From assembly GCA_963575745.1 (NCBI GenBank), contig CAUYUJ010018037.1, positions 785,310-849,309 on the forward strand: a stretch of 64,000 nucleotides of DNA, written 5' to 3'. The stretch is from Prorocentrum cordatum. Its lineage: Eukaryota > Sar > Dinophyceae > Prorocentrales > Prorocentraceae. Positions 39,800 to 50,841 of this stretch are shown one piece after another (the stretch's first letter is position 1; the number at the start of each line of letters is the position of its first letter). A program made the position numbers and the translations under genes. The notes below the pieces were generated by a model. It was not told where the DNA came from and made no database searches. It worked only from the letters and a program-made list of their open reading frames with translations.

Positions 39800-40892
39800 T
39801 TGAGTGGAGAAGGTTCACAGCGCTCGCTGCGCTTCGAGGATGGTCGAGACATGTACTCTTGGGCAAGGCAGCGCCGAGATCGCGCGCGACATGCTGCGCG
39901 AGGCTATCGCGAGCCAGCTATTGTTACATCGCGCGCTCGGACCCTTGAGGAGGTTGGCAAGTCCTGGACGACCGTCTTCAACGAACCCGAGCTGCGCACG
40001 TGGGGCGCCTTCAAAGCCTTATGCAGCCAGTATATCAAGAGGGTGCCATGCGACGTCGCCGATACCGCAGGTGAGCGATCACGAAAGCAATTTAAGGAAC
40101 CAGGACCCACCAGAGCAGTTGCAGCAATTGGTGGGCGCATCGGAGAACTTCGTGCCCTGCCTCAGTGCATATGTGAAATGTTTGCGCTCCTGCTTAACGC
40201 ATTCGAAGATCATTGGCTACCATGGCCAGGGGCCATGACTGCGGTAACCGCATCATGCCTTCCGAAGTGGGATCCTGAAGAAGATCACTGTGACGTAGTT
40301 GGGCCTGGTGCAGTATGGTTGGCCACGGCTGACATGACAGGGCCGATCGCAAAGTTGAGCCCGTTGCACACAGCATTGACTGGCGACTGGTTTCAGAAAG
40401 TGGCAGCTTGGCGCGGGTCTCGGTTGCGCCCTGGAGCGACAGGGTCTCGCCAAGGCTACCATTGCCGAGCCTTTATATGGAGCCTTAACTGGGGAGTTGA
40501 ACTATCGCATCTCACGTTCGCACCAGTGCCAGGATGCACGGCGGACAGAAGTAATTGCTTTCGATATCCTTAAATATGGGGCCGGAGATAACTTGATGGA
40601 AGCATTCGGCTGTCCCGCTGGTGCACTTCGAGCGCCGCAGTCGCTCCGCGCAGCTTCGGCGACGCGTCGGAAGGTGGCGCTGGCAGTGGGCGGCGAGGAA
40701 AACGCGGCAATGGATGCGCGCAGGGCGACAGTTGGACACGGCAGCAGGCGTTGGCTTAGATGGCCATATGGGCTGCAGCTATCAAATTCAAAACAAAGAA
40801 ATGGAGTGAGCCTAAAGCCAGCTGCTTCATTGACGACGGCAGCTTCTTCGCCGGCGGAGATGGCCGCGCCCGGGGAATTGCGGAGGCCACCC

Positions 40893-40930
<38 letters not shown>

Positions 40931-41567
40931 AGTTCAACCGTCTCAGCGGAACCGAGGCGAACCTGGGCAAGACGAAGCACTACGCGACTACGCCCAAGGC
41001 CGAGCAAGAAGTATTGAGGGTTATGCATGCCAACCACATTCAGGTCAAGCTCGCACGCAACTTCATCTTGGTCGGTGGCGAGGTGGTTTCAATTGGCAGT
41101 TGCCCTGCCAGGCAGAGGCGCATTCGGCATGCATCCGCGCATCGGGTAGCCGAGCGCTCTGCTGGAGCTTTCGGGCTGAGAGGCAAGCAACGGCTACTTG
41201 CGACGGCTGCGCTTCTCAGACTCGCGCCTGGATTGGAGTTCCGCAAGCTGACGAAACGCAATTATTTCAACTATCGCGTTGTATTCATGGGGGATATGTG
41301 GGCGAATGGTGGATGGATCGATCGCCTGCCATCGCGCCCACACTGGTCACGAGAGGCCACAGTCTTGAATGCAGTCAAATCGCGACTGCGCCACCGTTGA
41401 TTGTGGCAAGAAGCATCTTTACCGGCCCCCATTGCAGCTCGGGCACTGCCCACGGCGGAGCAGCGCCGGCCGCTAACGCAACAACAAGCACGACGAGGAC
41501 ACGAGCTACGCACTACCAGGACGAACGATTGCGGGCCGATGGCACGTCTCAAGTGTGCGCTGGATGA
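39800..41567 (+). pseudogene. LINE reverse transcriptase remnants
   Basis: Frame 39800-40573 reads EEVGKSWTTVFNEPELR, then LLNAFEDHWLPWPGAMTAV and TASCLPKWDPEEDHCDVVGP, matching the W-P-x(4)-V-T-x-L-P-K entry of LINE RT. Frame 40497-41567 has EVIAFDILKYGAGDNLMEAF (F-D-I-x-K-x3-D-N-L, palm motif A) and, later, AWIGVPQAD (weak motif B). No Y-x-D-D was found. A (CT)n run interrupts at 40901-40929. The protein is defunct. Confidence 0.5.
40901..40929 (+). repeat. (CT)n dinucleotide run
   Basis: About 14 CT units inside the decayed RT region, absent from any RT family, so a late expansion or insertion. Confidence 0.95.
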
Positions 41568-41959
41568 TCTCGGCTGGTCTTGGCCTGAGTTTGATTTCAA
41601 TCGTGCCTGTGGTCAGCAAGTCTACTGCCCTCGCCATCCTCAGGGCTGGTGGTCGCATATCTTACGAGAAGGTCTCGGGATGTGGGTTCGGCGCACAGGC
41701 GTGCGCTTGCTCGAGCGAAAGGACGTGCAGGGGGTCAGCGCGGGCACTAGCAATCGCATCACCATGGCCATTCTGCGACGAGAAGAACACGCAGCAATGC
41801 CTGATGATGAGGGCGAAGCTGAAGAACCCATGGCCCAGCCCCCACCTCTTCTCAATGCAACAGAAGCGGTGGCCCCGAAGGTCACCGGGGCACAGATGCG
41901 TTTCCTTCGGGCCTTTCTTCAGGGCTTACAATCACCGGCCATCGCCTGCGACACTTGAG

Positions 41960-42700
41960 AGGAAACTTTATGCGCGTAAATATTGCCCCTTTTGCGGAGG
42001 CCCCGATGACCATGGGCCATATTCTGTGCGATTGCCAACGTTGGGCGTCGCAGCGGGCGCCACTTCTTTAAAGTTGCACTGATGGAGCTCTCCTCCAGCT
42101 ACCTGCGCGCCCGCGCAACTGTGGTCTACTCCCAGATAGGCCTGAATATGATGCTTTCTTCTCGGAGCTGCTCCCTGATGAGCGTGACTTACCGCCGTCA
42201 ACTCATCATTATGATGGACTGCGAGGTCGGAGGAGGAGAAAAGGAGGTACTTTTCAAGTAAAATGGTTGTTGGAGACGGGGTCTGTCCTGGGCAGGCATC
42301 TGATCTACGTCTGCGGCGACCTGGGCATAGCTTGTACGATGGACAAATCGCAGTCGCAACGTGGATGTACCCTTGCGAATCGCATCTCGGGGGCCCAGCG
42401 AGCAGAAGTAGCAGCGCAACGTCATTTTGTCGCCCGGCGTCGGTGCACGCAGCTCTCCTTGACAGACAGCATGCACTGTGTTCTGTTGGCCAGTTCGATG
42501 TATTTTTATGCGGGGGGTGCGATTGCACCGAAGCAGCGCCAAGACTCGCGGGCGTCGATCCAAATTGGAGTCATTGCTAATGGCGCCGACAAGTTTCGCA
42601 TTGAGATAATCGGGGCGCATCGAAGCGCCGCTGGCGTTGATGAAGGTGAACGACCGCTGTGGAAACGCGATAAGTGTGCTGATAAGGGTGCTGTCCGAGC
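41960..42700 (+). pseudogene. LINE CCHC finger and RNase H remnants
   Basis: KYCPFCGGPDDHG (41977 onward) and, one frame over, MGHILCDCQRWASQR together make the C-x2-C...H-x3-C finger that follows LINE RT; a one-base shift splits it near 42015. From 42267 the frame LANRISGAQRAEVAAQRHFV carries the RNase H Glu (RAEVAA), TQLSLTDSMHCVLL the Asp, and ANGADKFRIEI the last Asp position. Confidence 0.5.
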
Positions 42701-43059
42701 TACGCGCCAGTGCTCAATGCCCGCGGAGGTTCGACGACGGCACCTGCAGGGTCAGCATCTTTGCAATTACAGCACACAGCAAACATGGAGTTGGAAAACA
42801 TGGGCGAATGAGCAGCAGGCCACGGGCAGGGACAAGCGCGACGAGCGCTACACCCAGGCCCAGGCGCTGTTGGAGGCAGACTTGGAGGAGCTAAACTGCG
42901 ACCTGCCCGACGAGGACGAGGAGAACGACCCCTGGGCCCACTTGGACACGAATCAAGATGGCGACCAGCAGGACGCACCCCAGCAGCATCAGCCAGACCA
43001 CCAAGCACCAGAAGCAGCACCTTCCCGCAAGCATCACGCCGCCACCATATATCTATACA

Positions 43060-43660
43060 TATATAGAGAGAGATATCGATTGCGGGCGCGTCATCATCAT
43101 TGGCGATGGAACCAGCGAGGCCTGCAACGATTATGGCCGCATCGCCATCCTCAGGGCCAGCGATGGGCCCCATTGCCGACAACCCACGCACGTGGAGTCA
43201 GAGATGGCGGTTCCATGTTTTACTTGGGGCCCTGTGGATCCGAATGTTGCTGCGCGGACCTTTTCAGCCACATTTACCCGAGCATCTGAATACGAAGCAG
43301 CGGGGTTACCAACGGGCCCTTCTCCCAGCTATCACCTGGTATTGCTCGCAGAAGAAATGGGCTGCATATGACACTCTGACGGCACCGCTTTCAGTTTCAT
43401 GGGCTGAGCTGGCGCTTCACTTCACGATTGCGACTGGTCTACTTCCTGCAGCCTCTCAGGAGAACCCAGAGACGGCGACGCTCGCGCGCATGGCGACGCA
43501 GTGCTCGACAGCAGCAGCCCGCGTCGCCCTTCTCTGCATGTGTAGACTAGCACCACGAAGTACGAATGTGAATGTTGCTCGACAGCTCCGCTGGGGATCA
43601 GGCAAGTCCCTGGATTCCTGTGCAGGCCGACCTTTGTCAACCACGACTTGGCGATGAAGA
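43060..43660 (+). pseudogene. LINE C-terminal module
   Basis: The frame reads RTWSQRWRFHVLLGALW and, later, TWYCSQKKWAAYDTL then PLSVSWAELALHFTIATG. This is the W-x-E-L-x(2)-x-F-x(3)-T-G block that closes many dinoflagellate LINE ORF2 proteins after RNase H. It runs out in unrelated frames near 43.6 kb. A (TATA/GAGA) word lies at 43049-43075. Confidence 0.4.
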
Positions 43661-43964
43661 CGTTGTACGCAGTGGCGTTGGCGAGTACTGGCAAGCAAAC
43701 GGGCATGCAGATACCACCACCATGGGGGACTTCGCCGACACAAACCAGGACGCCACCGAAGTTGGAGGCGAACATCAGAAACAACGTCATGCCGACGGAT
43801 CTGGTTGTCTGTGCTGCGTTCGCCGCTCGGGAGGCTGGCGTCACAAAAAGGAAACAGAAAGCAGCAGTCCACATCAATGAGAGCTGCACGAGAGAGAGAG
43901 AGAGAAGAAACAAAAAGAGTGAGTACAGAGGACATATCGCGAGGCACAATATCTCCGAGGGCAC
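43540..43964 (-). CDS. hydrophobic reverse-strand frame, doubtful
   Basis: The reverse strand encodes MTLFLMFASNFGGVLVCVGE, MPVCLPVLANATAYNVFIA and, upstream, YSLFLFLLSLSLVQLSLMW, which look like membrane segments and could be an exon of a transporter. The same DNA on the + strand also has an open frame of plausible composition, so strand choice is uncertain. No family recognised. Confidence 0.2.
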
Positions 43965-44509
43965 AGGATTTTCGAGGGCTCAAGAGAATATCGCACAATC
44001 GTCAAGCTCGACAAGAGGGATGCCACCCATTGGCGCCGGCCACAGCCCCAAACAGGGATATACCACCGCCCGTGCGTTGCGAGACCTGTGGCAAGACGCA
44101 TTCACTACAGAAGCTGACGGCCTGGTCGAGGTGGTTATACAATCCACCTGGATATCAGGAAGTCTCCCGACGGGACCACGCCGTACAGTTGAGATATATA
44201 ATTAGAATAATCGCGGGAACGATCGCAGCAAACGTACCGAGATTCCATGGGCAGGCTGTCATGTATGATCTCCCAATCGCGATGCACAACGTGATTCGGA
44301 GCTCGAGTGTACGTTATGTTAAAAAATGATTACGCCACACATAAGAGTTGAGTTGTCTACGGCAGCCATGTGCGGTAAGCGATGAGGTGGCCAACGCTGG
44401 AGGCAGTACGAAGTTGGACACATTCCATCATGGAGATATGCTGACGCATATTTATTCTATTCACCACAGACGTGTGCCCAGGTGAACGACATCAGAAGAG
44501 AAAAGGGGA

Positions 44510-44575
44510 GGAGGAGGAGGAGGAGGAGGAGGAGGAGGAGGAGGAGGAGGAGGGGGAGGACGAGGAGGAGGAGGA
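44510..44575 (+). repeat. (GGA)n microsatellite
   Basis: About 20 GGA units. The following 44580-44780 is very GC-rich with GGCGGCAGC repeats (44734-44766). Its frames are Ala/Arg/Gly-rich and unsupported. Confidence 0.9.
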
Positions 44576-44779
44576 AGTGCACCATGGCATCCTGCAGCCC
44601 GCCATGTCGGCTCGGGCGTTGCTCGGCGGCGGCCCGCCGCGGCCGCCCTGGCGCGGCCCGCCATGGGCACAACCACGCAGCCCGCTGGGCCGCAGGCGGG
44701 GTGGGTGCCGCCGGCCGCTTTGCGGAGGCCGCGCGGCAGCGGCGGCAGCGGCGGCAGCGGCGGCAGCAACGACGGACGG

Positions 44780-45640
44780 CCAAACCTCTCCCCTCCTCTT
44801 CTCTCCTCCGCCTGCAGCCTCCTCCTCCTCCTCATCTCGGGGGCCCCCAAGCGGCGCGATAACAACACCGTGTGTAAAACCGGGCGGTGACGGACCGTGC
44901 GGTGAGGCCTCTTGGGATGTCGAGGTCACCGCAAGGTCTGTCACCCCACAGTTCTGCGACCCCAAGTTCTCGTCCATCCCTTTTCGTTATCTGCGACAGC
45001 ATCATGCAATTTGCGCAGTCTCAGCGAAGGCTTGTTTGGGGGCCGCCCGGCGGGCGCAACAAAATAGAATCACCGAGCTCGGCCCTGAAAGTGCAGTTTC
45101 CCGCCCCCTCTAAGGACGCTCACAGGGGGTTTTGCAATGAGCACGCCAAGAAGAGATTGTTGATATTACGCCAGGGAAAGCAAGTCATAGGGGCTGGTGC
45201 CCATGGGACTCATGGGGGTACAGCGCCACGGTAATTTTCCGCCCCAGCCCTTGAGGCAACCTATTGGCACACATTGCTTTACAGTTCCGTCCCTCCAACG
45301 TGCGTGACCATGTTGGCTCGAAGCCAAATTCTTACTCACAAATTTGCGCCCACCCACCCTCCCAATAGGTATCTTTCGGCGGCGACGGCTGCCCTAGTGG
45401 CCTTTGGAATGGGGTGCGGGGGGGGAGGTGCGATTGTGGCGGCGAAGGGGCCTTTTGCCACCCGCCGCGGCCTCCAGCGCGCGGGACAGCGTGCAACCAC
45501 CCAGCGTCAGGCGACAGAAAGACTCTCGCTTGGGCGTTGGGAGGGATGTGCGTGAGAAGCCGTGCGGAGATAGATGTAATACAACGGGCGTCCAGGACCC
45601 CGGGCCCAGGGACAGCACACTTCTCTAAAACTACGTCCTC
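44780..45640. other. no supported gene
   Basis: Unique-looking sequence without recognised domains. A G-run region lies at 45417-45426. Frames on both strands are short and low in information. Confidence 0.4.
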
Positions 45641-45644
45641 AAGA

Positions 45645-46690
45645 AGGCGCCAAGAGACCCTTGTGACCCTCAATACCTGCCCAAGACAGCGCAAGATTGC
45701 CCCCCGGACGCCTCCAAGGCACCCCCATCACGCCTTGTGACGGCTCCAAGAGGCTCCCCCCCAAAATCCCAAGAGTTGCAAATCGTGCCATGCATTGGGG
45801 AGAAAACACATTCTTCATGTCTTGCATATCCGCTTGTTGGTTCTTTACAGCGTGCAAGACGGCCCACGAGTCCCGAAGATATCGCTCCGAGACGGCCGAA
45901 GAGGCTCCAGGAGGTCCAAGAGGCTCCCAGGACAGCCCATGAGTACCCTGAGGGAAGCCAGAGAGGGGCCCCAGAGGAGAACTCGAACCGGCATTTCGAG
46001 CCCTCCGCCCCTAGAAGCCAACAAGCCCCCAAGAAGCCCCCAGCAGGCCCCAAGAGGGCCCCAAGATCCCAGCAGGAGGCCCCCGGGAGAAACACACAGT
46101 GGGCCCCAAAGATGCCCCAAGAGGCCCCAAAGAGGCTTCAGAACTGCTTCAAAGACGCCCCGAGAGGCCCGTTCGGAGTTCGACCCTGGGGCGCACGTGG
46201 CACGCCTGAGCGACTCTGCGGGGTCACGGTTGCCCAGGCGCTGGCTCGTGCAATGAATTGTTTCAGTTCCACCTTGGATGCCCACCCGGGGTCTCTTCGA
46301 AAATGTTTGAGATCGTGCTCCACTTCCTGACACATTCTCGACGAGGTGTAGGATGAGCAGGCCAAGGAGTAGAAGGTGGACTCTGAGGCCGATGATGGGG
46401 ATGATTCGCAGGAGGACGCCTGCCAAGGTCCCAGCCAGATCGTCGTCCGAGGCTATGCCGACACGCTCGAGCTCATCTGCGGGGGTCACGGCTGCCCCGG
46501 CGCTGGCTCCCAGGACCAGCTCAAGACGGCCCCAAGACGGGCCCCAAGCGAGGCCCCCCAGACGCCAGGACCACCGCTGGACTCCAACAGGCCCCCACGA
46601 CGCGCGCCCCTGCGCCCCAAGAGGCCTCTCGGAGGCCGCAGAGAGTTTCCAAAGGCTTTCAAGAGGTTCCCAAAGGCTTCCTAAGAACCC
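45645..46690 (-). repeat. GGGGCCTCTTGG-type degenerate repeats, reverse orientation
   Basis: Words such as CCAAGAGGCCCCAAGAGG, CCCCAAGAAGCCCCC and AGGCCCCAAAGAGGC recur throughout. They are the reverse complement of those at 6.5-7.4 kb and of a short block at 59635-59690. Long frames through it (Pro/Arg/Lys on +, Gly/Leu/Trp/Ser on -) follow from the repeat and are not called. Confidence 0.75.
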
Positions 46691-47060
46691 GCCCAAGGAA
46701 CCGCGCTCAGAACCTGAATCCCCCTCGATCCTCGAAATCTGCCTCCCCTCCCCATCCCCTCCCTCTCCTCTCCCCCTTCTCCCTCTCGCTGGTCTTCAGG
46801 GCTGTGCATCGAGCCTCAGGCGGTCGTTCGCAACGGTTCGGACCAGGAGGAGGGGGGAGGAGAGGGGGAGGCCCAGGACTGCTCCACCTGCGTTCCATCA
46901 CAGCGCCATGGGCTGCGCTGGAGCCCACGCGCGCGCGACGCGCGCGTGTGGCTCGAGTAACTAACTCCTCCCAGTCGCACCCCCAGGCGTGTTGGTAGGG
47001 CGAGCCGGGCGTTTCGCCTTATACCTCCTCGCAGTTCTTGAATCCTCGCATGTTGCGTTT
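46691..47060. other. no supported gene
   Basis: C/T-rich then G-rich unique sequence (CTCCCCTCC, GGAGGGGGGAGG). Nothing recognised. Confidence 0.4.
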
Positions 47061-47064
47061 GTTT

Positions 47065-47215
47065 CCTGGCTGCAGGGGTGGTGGTGTTCAACATGTGGCT
47101 CGCCGCTCACGTGTGTCGTAAAAGCTTGCAACATCTTCACGGATGGAGGGGGGGTGGTTCTCAAAATGTGGTTCTCGCTGTACCGCTTCGCACGTTCGTC
47201 GCCAGCGGGTATTTT
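47065..47215 (+). repeat. 84-bp satellite, detached units
   Basis: Two diverged units (GTGTTCAACATGTGGCTCGC and GGTTCTCAAAATGTGGTTCT, with CTTCACGGATGGAGGG between) match the array at 48.1-48.65 kb, separated from it by about 0.9 kb. Confidence 0.6.
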
Positions 47216-48125
47216 GCCGATGTATAATCGAGCATCTCTTTTTCCAACGTGAGCCCATCGAATTCATTGTATCCCATTGTTATCTGAAAGTGGATCTTCC
47301 TCGCGTAGGTGGTATCATACGGAGACTTTGCGAAGCAGAGACCAGTCGAAACACCTCACGCATTAAAGTGGTGAAGCTCAGAGACAGACGAGTGGTAATA
47401 GGACATGCTCTGTTCATAAGCGAGGATTTGAAACGGCACACGTACTTCTGAAATTTGCCTCACCAGACGCCTTACGAGCACAATCATATCACTTCGGGTG
47501 CAACGTGTTCCGGCTTAGCAGAGAAGCAGCGGCTGTCAACAATGCAATGCTGCGTCGAACATTTATTGTTCAACAATTCGGCACTGCAGCAAGGCTTGCG
47601 CGGAGAAGATGACACATCACAGAACACATCTATCTCTCAACGCAGTGTTGATTTTCGCGACATCGGCGTTGGCAGTTCCTCTATCTCTCGGCACTGGGAG
47701 GAACTTCCCGGACAGATCGAGCACGATCCGAAAGCAGTGTGCGATGCAACGTTATCAATTCAGCGATAGCGCCGTGGCCGTGTGGCACGGAGCACTTTAC
47801 GTGAACATTGTGGCATGTTGATAGAAGGTTCGGAAGGACAAGTGCGAAATAAGATGTGGAAGTTTCTACTTGTGTACGCTGACGGACTCCTTTCAGAAGG
47901 AGGTTCCGTCGCTCTCCTTTGATAGGAAAGCGACGGAGACTGACTAAACGATTACCGCATACCGTCTTCAGAGCGCTGTCCTTTTTCCCGCATGTGTGGA
48001 AACATATCGTCGAACTGACGTGCTTCAAAAAGAATCCATTGCGGGTGGGGGAAGGCTGGTTGCAGGGACCTTGCTGTTTATACGAGATGCCCCGATCATT
48101 CTCGGAAGCGTATGGTCCATGATCG
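47216..48125. other. unique, less GC-rich insertion-like segment
   Basis: Splits the 84-bp satellite. Composition is nearer 50% GC than its neighbours. Open frames are short (at most about 100 codons), unrelated to known domains, and present on both strands. No TIR or target-site duplication was found, so its origin is open. Confidence 0.4.
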
Positions 48126-48129
48126 AAGT

Positions 48130-48650
48130 TTCTTAATACTCACGGATGGAGGGGGGGCGTTTTCAAAGTTTGGTTCTCGCCTCAGCGCCGCGCATTTTCG
48201 TTTAAAACAGTTTGCAGCCGCTTCACAGATAGATTGGCGGACCGTTCACAAAATGTGGTGTTCGCTTTTGCGCCGTGCCAATGTTGTTTTACACTCTGCC
48301 GCATTTCCATGGACCGAGTGGCGGTCGTTTTGAAAGTAGTGCTCTCGCTCTCAAGCCGCGCGCATCCTTGTGCAACACTGCCACTCGCTTCGCAGATGTA
48401 GGGTGGCTCCTGTTTCAAAATTGGGGCTCTCGCCGTTGCGTCGTGCGCGTCCGTGGTTTTTGTCCAGCGTCGAGCAGGATCGAGGTCTGCTTTTTTTTAA
48501 GGTGGGGATCTCGCCTGCGACCTCCTGAAGCTCAAAGGGCCAGAACTTCGACGGACGTAGCGCTGCACCGATCCAGGGCGGCTCGTCTTCAACATGGACC
48601 TCCCGCGGGAGACTCCCTTCGAACTTCCTGACCGCAAGGGCCAATATCTG
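48130..48650 (+). repeat. 84-bp degenerate satellite, about six units
   Basis: Units contain YTCACRGATGGA, a TTTTCAAARTKTGG core and a GCTCTCGCY...CGCCGYGC half. The GGATGGA/AGATAGA/TGGACCGA anchor recurs near 48142, 48225, 48309 and 48394, about 82-85 bp apart. Units diverge strongly towards 48.65 kb. Confidence 0.7.
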
Positions 48651-48979
48651 TAGCAGCTTCATGGGTAGGGGCGGCTCTGCTGGGATGGGGGGGTCTCGTT
48701 GGACACGTCGCGGGGCTGCGTGATTGTTGTGTGTATGTGTGTGTATGTGTTCGGCGTTCTCGGCTACTCACCAGCAAGATACAAGACGGGTCCCTTCTCA
48801 AAGCGGGGCCTTCGCCATCATGGCGGGCTCAGTTGTACTGGTCTCTCAAGGGGCGGGGGGCGGACCTGGCTGTGGAAATGAGGATGTGCAGGGGCGCGTG
48901 AGGAGGGGACTGTGGACGGGAGGGTGTGTTGCAGCATCGCTGGTGCATCTTGGGTTTACTCCAGTCCTCCCGTTCTCTT

Positions 48980-49031
48980 CCTTTTCCTCCTCCTCCTCCT
49001 CCTCCTCCTCCTCCTGCTCCTCCTCCTGCAG
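48980..49031 (+). repeat. pyrimidine tract before kinase exon A
   Basis: (TCC)n followed by TCCTGCAG|GG at 49030. The microsatellite supplies the polypyrimidine tract of the putative acceptor of exon A. Confidence 0.6.
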
Positions 49032-49274
49032 GGCAGTCGCCTCCGCCGTCCGCCTTCTCCTCCCCCGCCTTCCTCTCTTACGTCCTCGCCCGACAGCGGC
49101 GGATGGCGATGGCGACCGCGGCGGCGGCAGCGGCAGCGGCAGCGGCATCGGCGGCGGCGCTGGCGCCTGCGAGCGGCGAGCCGCCATTGGAGGCTGCGGT
49201 GCGTGGACCTCACAGACGACAGCGGTAGCGACGTCGCCGAGGTCGTCGTTATCGCCGCGGACAGCAAGGACCTC
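49032..49274 (+). CDS. kinase gene, putative exon A
   Basis: Exactly 81 codons between a CAG|GG acceptor and a GT donor (GACCTC|GTGAGG), phase 0 at both ends like the following exons. The first two-thirds is Pro/Ser then Arg-rich, and the last third is RLRCVDLTDDSGSDVAEVVV followed by IAADSKDL. No known domain. It would lie N-terminal to the kinase domain. Evidence is phase consistency and the resemblance to 34971-35137; other frames are also open, so this is tentative. Confidence 0.4.
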
Positions 49275-49509
49275 GTGAGGGGCTGGGACACCCAGGCATC
49301 CCGACGTCCAGGATGCATCAATTGTTCGGAAGAGCGTGTGAACTGCCCTTTTTGTATTGGGCCTCTGGGATGCTTCTCGCTGGCACGGCTGAAATCCAAT
49401 GGATCTTCTGCCCAGAAGGCATCCCAGGACAGGTCCGTTTGGTAGGACACCACCCATGGCCCAGGAGGACGGAGGCGGGATGAGGAGACGGGGGGAGAGG
49501 CGGAGGAGG

Positions 49510-50065
49510 TAGGAGGAGGAGGAGGAGGAGGAGGAGGAGGAGGAGGAGGAGGAGGGAGGAGGAGGAGGAGATGGAGGAGGAGGAGTAGAGGGAGGAGGAG
49601 GAGGAGGGAGGAGGGGGAGGGGAGGAGAGGAGGAGGAGGAGGAGGAGGAGGAGGAGGAGGAGGAGGAGGAGGAGTGGAGGAGGAGGAGGAGGAGGAGGAG
49701 GAGGAGGAGGAGGAGGAGGAGGAGAAGGAGGAGGAGGAGGAGGAGGAGGGGGGGAGGAGGAGGAGGAGAGGAGGAGGAGGGGGAGGGGAGGAGGAGGAGG
49801 AGGAGGAGGAGGAGGAGGAGGAGGAGAGGAGGAGGAGGAGGAGGAGGAGGAGGGGGAGGAGGAGGAGGAGGAGGAGAGGCGGAGGGTGGACATCCATGAT
49901 CCCAAGGGTTCCGGTGTAATTCTCAGCCCTCCCCGTGCCGTCGTGTCGGGCCTTCGCTTTCTCCACAGCGCCCCACGTCTCGCCTCACACTCCTCCTCGG
50001 CCCACCTTCCTGTCCTCCTCCTCCTCCTCCTCCTCCTCCTTCTCCTCATCCTCCTCTGCTGCGTC
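49510..50065. repeat. (GGA)n block followed by (TCC)n block in intron A/B
   Basis: Nearly pure GGA repeats at 49510-49880, then unique sequence, then TCC repeats at 50015-50060 and 50098-50130. Opposed arrays could fold as an inverted repeat in the transcript. Confidence 0.9.
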
Positions 50066-50216
50066 AGGGGCAAACAGGGGCGACGAGGATGTTGCGTTCC
50101 TCCTCCTCCTCCTCCTGCTCCTCCCTCCGCGGCGGAGCACCCGCTGTCGTCGTCGCCGCCGTCGCCGTCGTCGGCGGCGCCGTCGCCGTCGACGCGCCTC
50201 CCCTGCTGGCCTGGAG

Positions 50217-50366
50217 GAGGAGCAGCTGGCCGAGGCCCGCGCACCCCACAAGGGGCCGCCGCTGCGCTTCGGCGGCTACCGCCGCGGCCGCGAGCTGGGG
50301 CATGGGGCGGGCGGGCAGGTGTTCGTGTGCCGCGGGGAGGGTCGCGCTGGCGGGCTCGCCGTCAAG
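50217..50366 (+). CDS. kinase exon B (glycine loop, catalytic Lys)
   Basis: 50 codons ending exactly at the lysine of LAVK. It contains [19 protein letters not shown] (beta1-glycine loop-beta2). The donor is AAG|GCCCTC (GC type). Reading on past it gives LIDDV, an apparent continuation, but joining to exon C restores [11 protein letters not shown], the better kinase sequence. The left edge is set at GAG|GAG and is uncertain. Confidence 0.8.
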
Positions 50367-50647
50367 GCCCTCATCGACGACGTCGGCGGTTGTCTTCCTC
50401 CTTCCTATCCTCTTCCCCCTTTTCACCTTTCCTCCTCACCCGCCCTAATCGTCATCATCATCAGCAGCAGCACCATCATACTCACCATCATCATCATCAC
50501 CACCCTCATCAGCATTATCATCATCATTCTCACCATCATCAGCATCATCATCATCAGCATCATCAACAACATCCTCAGCATCATCAACATCGTCATAATC
50601 ATCTGCATCACCATCAGCAGCGTCATACTTGTCATAATCATCATGAC

Positions 50648-50688
<41 letters not shown>

Positions 50689-50809
50689 GCCGCATACCCA
50701 TCATCCCCGTCATCATCATCAGCAGCAGCATCATCATCGTCACCATCCTCATCCCCATCCCCATCCCCATCCTCATCGCCACGTCAATCGGCATCATCAT
50801 CATCATCAG

Positions 50810-50841
<32 letters not shown>

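Larger units (their letters stand above)
36640..43660 (+). mobile_element. second, strongly decayed non-LTR retrotransposon
   Basis: Fragments in LINE order on the + strand with many frame changes: endonuclease C-terminal part (38.8-39.2 kb), RT N-terminal and palm region (39.9-40.7 kb), a CCHC finger split by a frameshift (about 41.98-42.03 kb), RNase H (42.3-42.7 kb) and a conserved post-RNase-H module (about 43.1-43.5 kb). The boundaries are inferred. 36.64-38.8 kb contains protein-like short frames that may be ORF1 or the start of ORF2. It differs from the 22.8-kb element and is much older. Confidence 0.6.

Noticed and set aside
45845-46696. Gly/Leu/Trp-rich 283-codon reverse-strand protein
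   Set aside because: The composition (LGPSWGPLG-like) follows from GGGGCCTCTTGG repeats, which occur in three places in both orientations.
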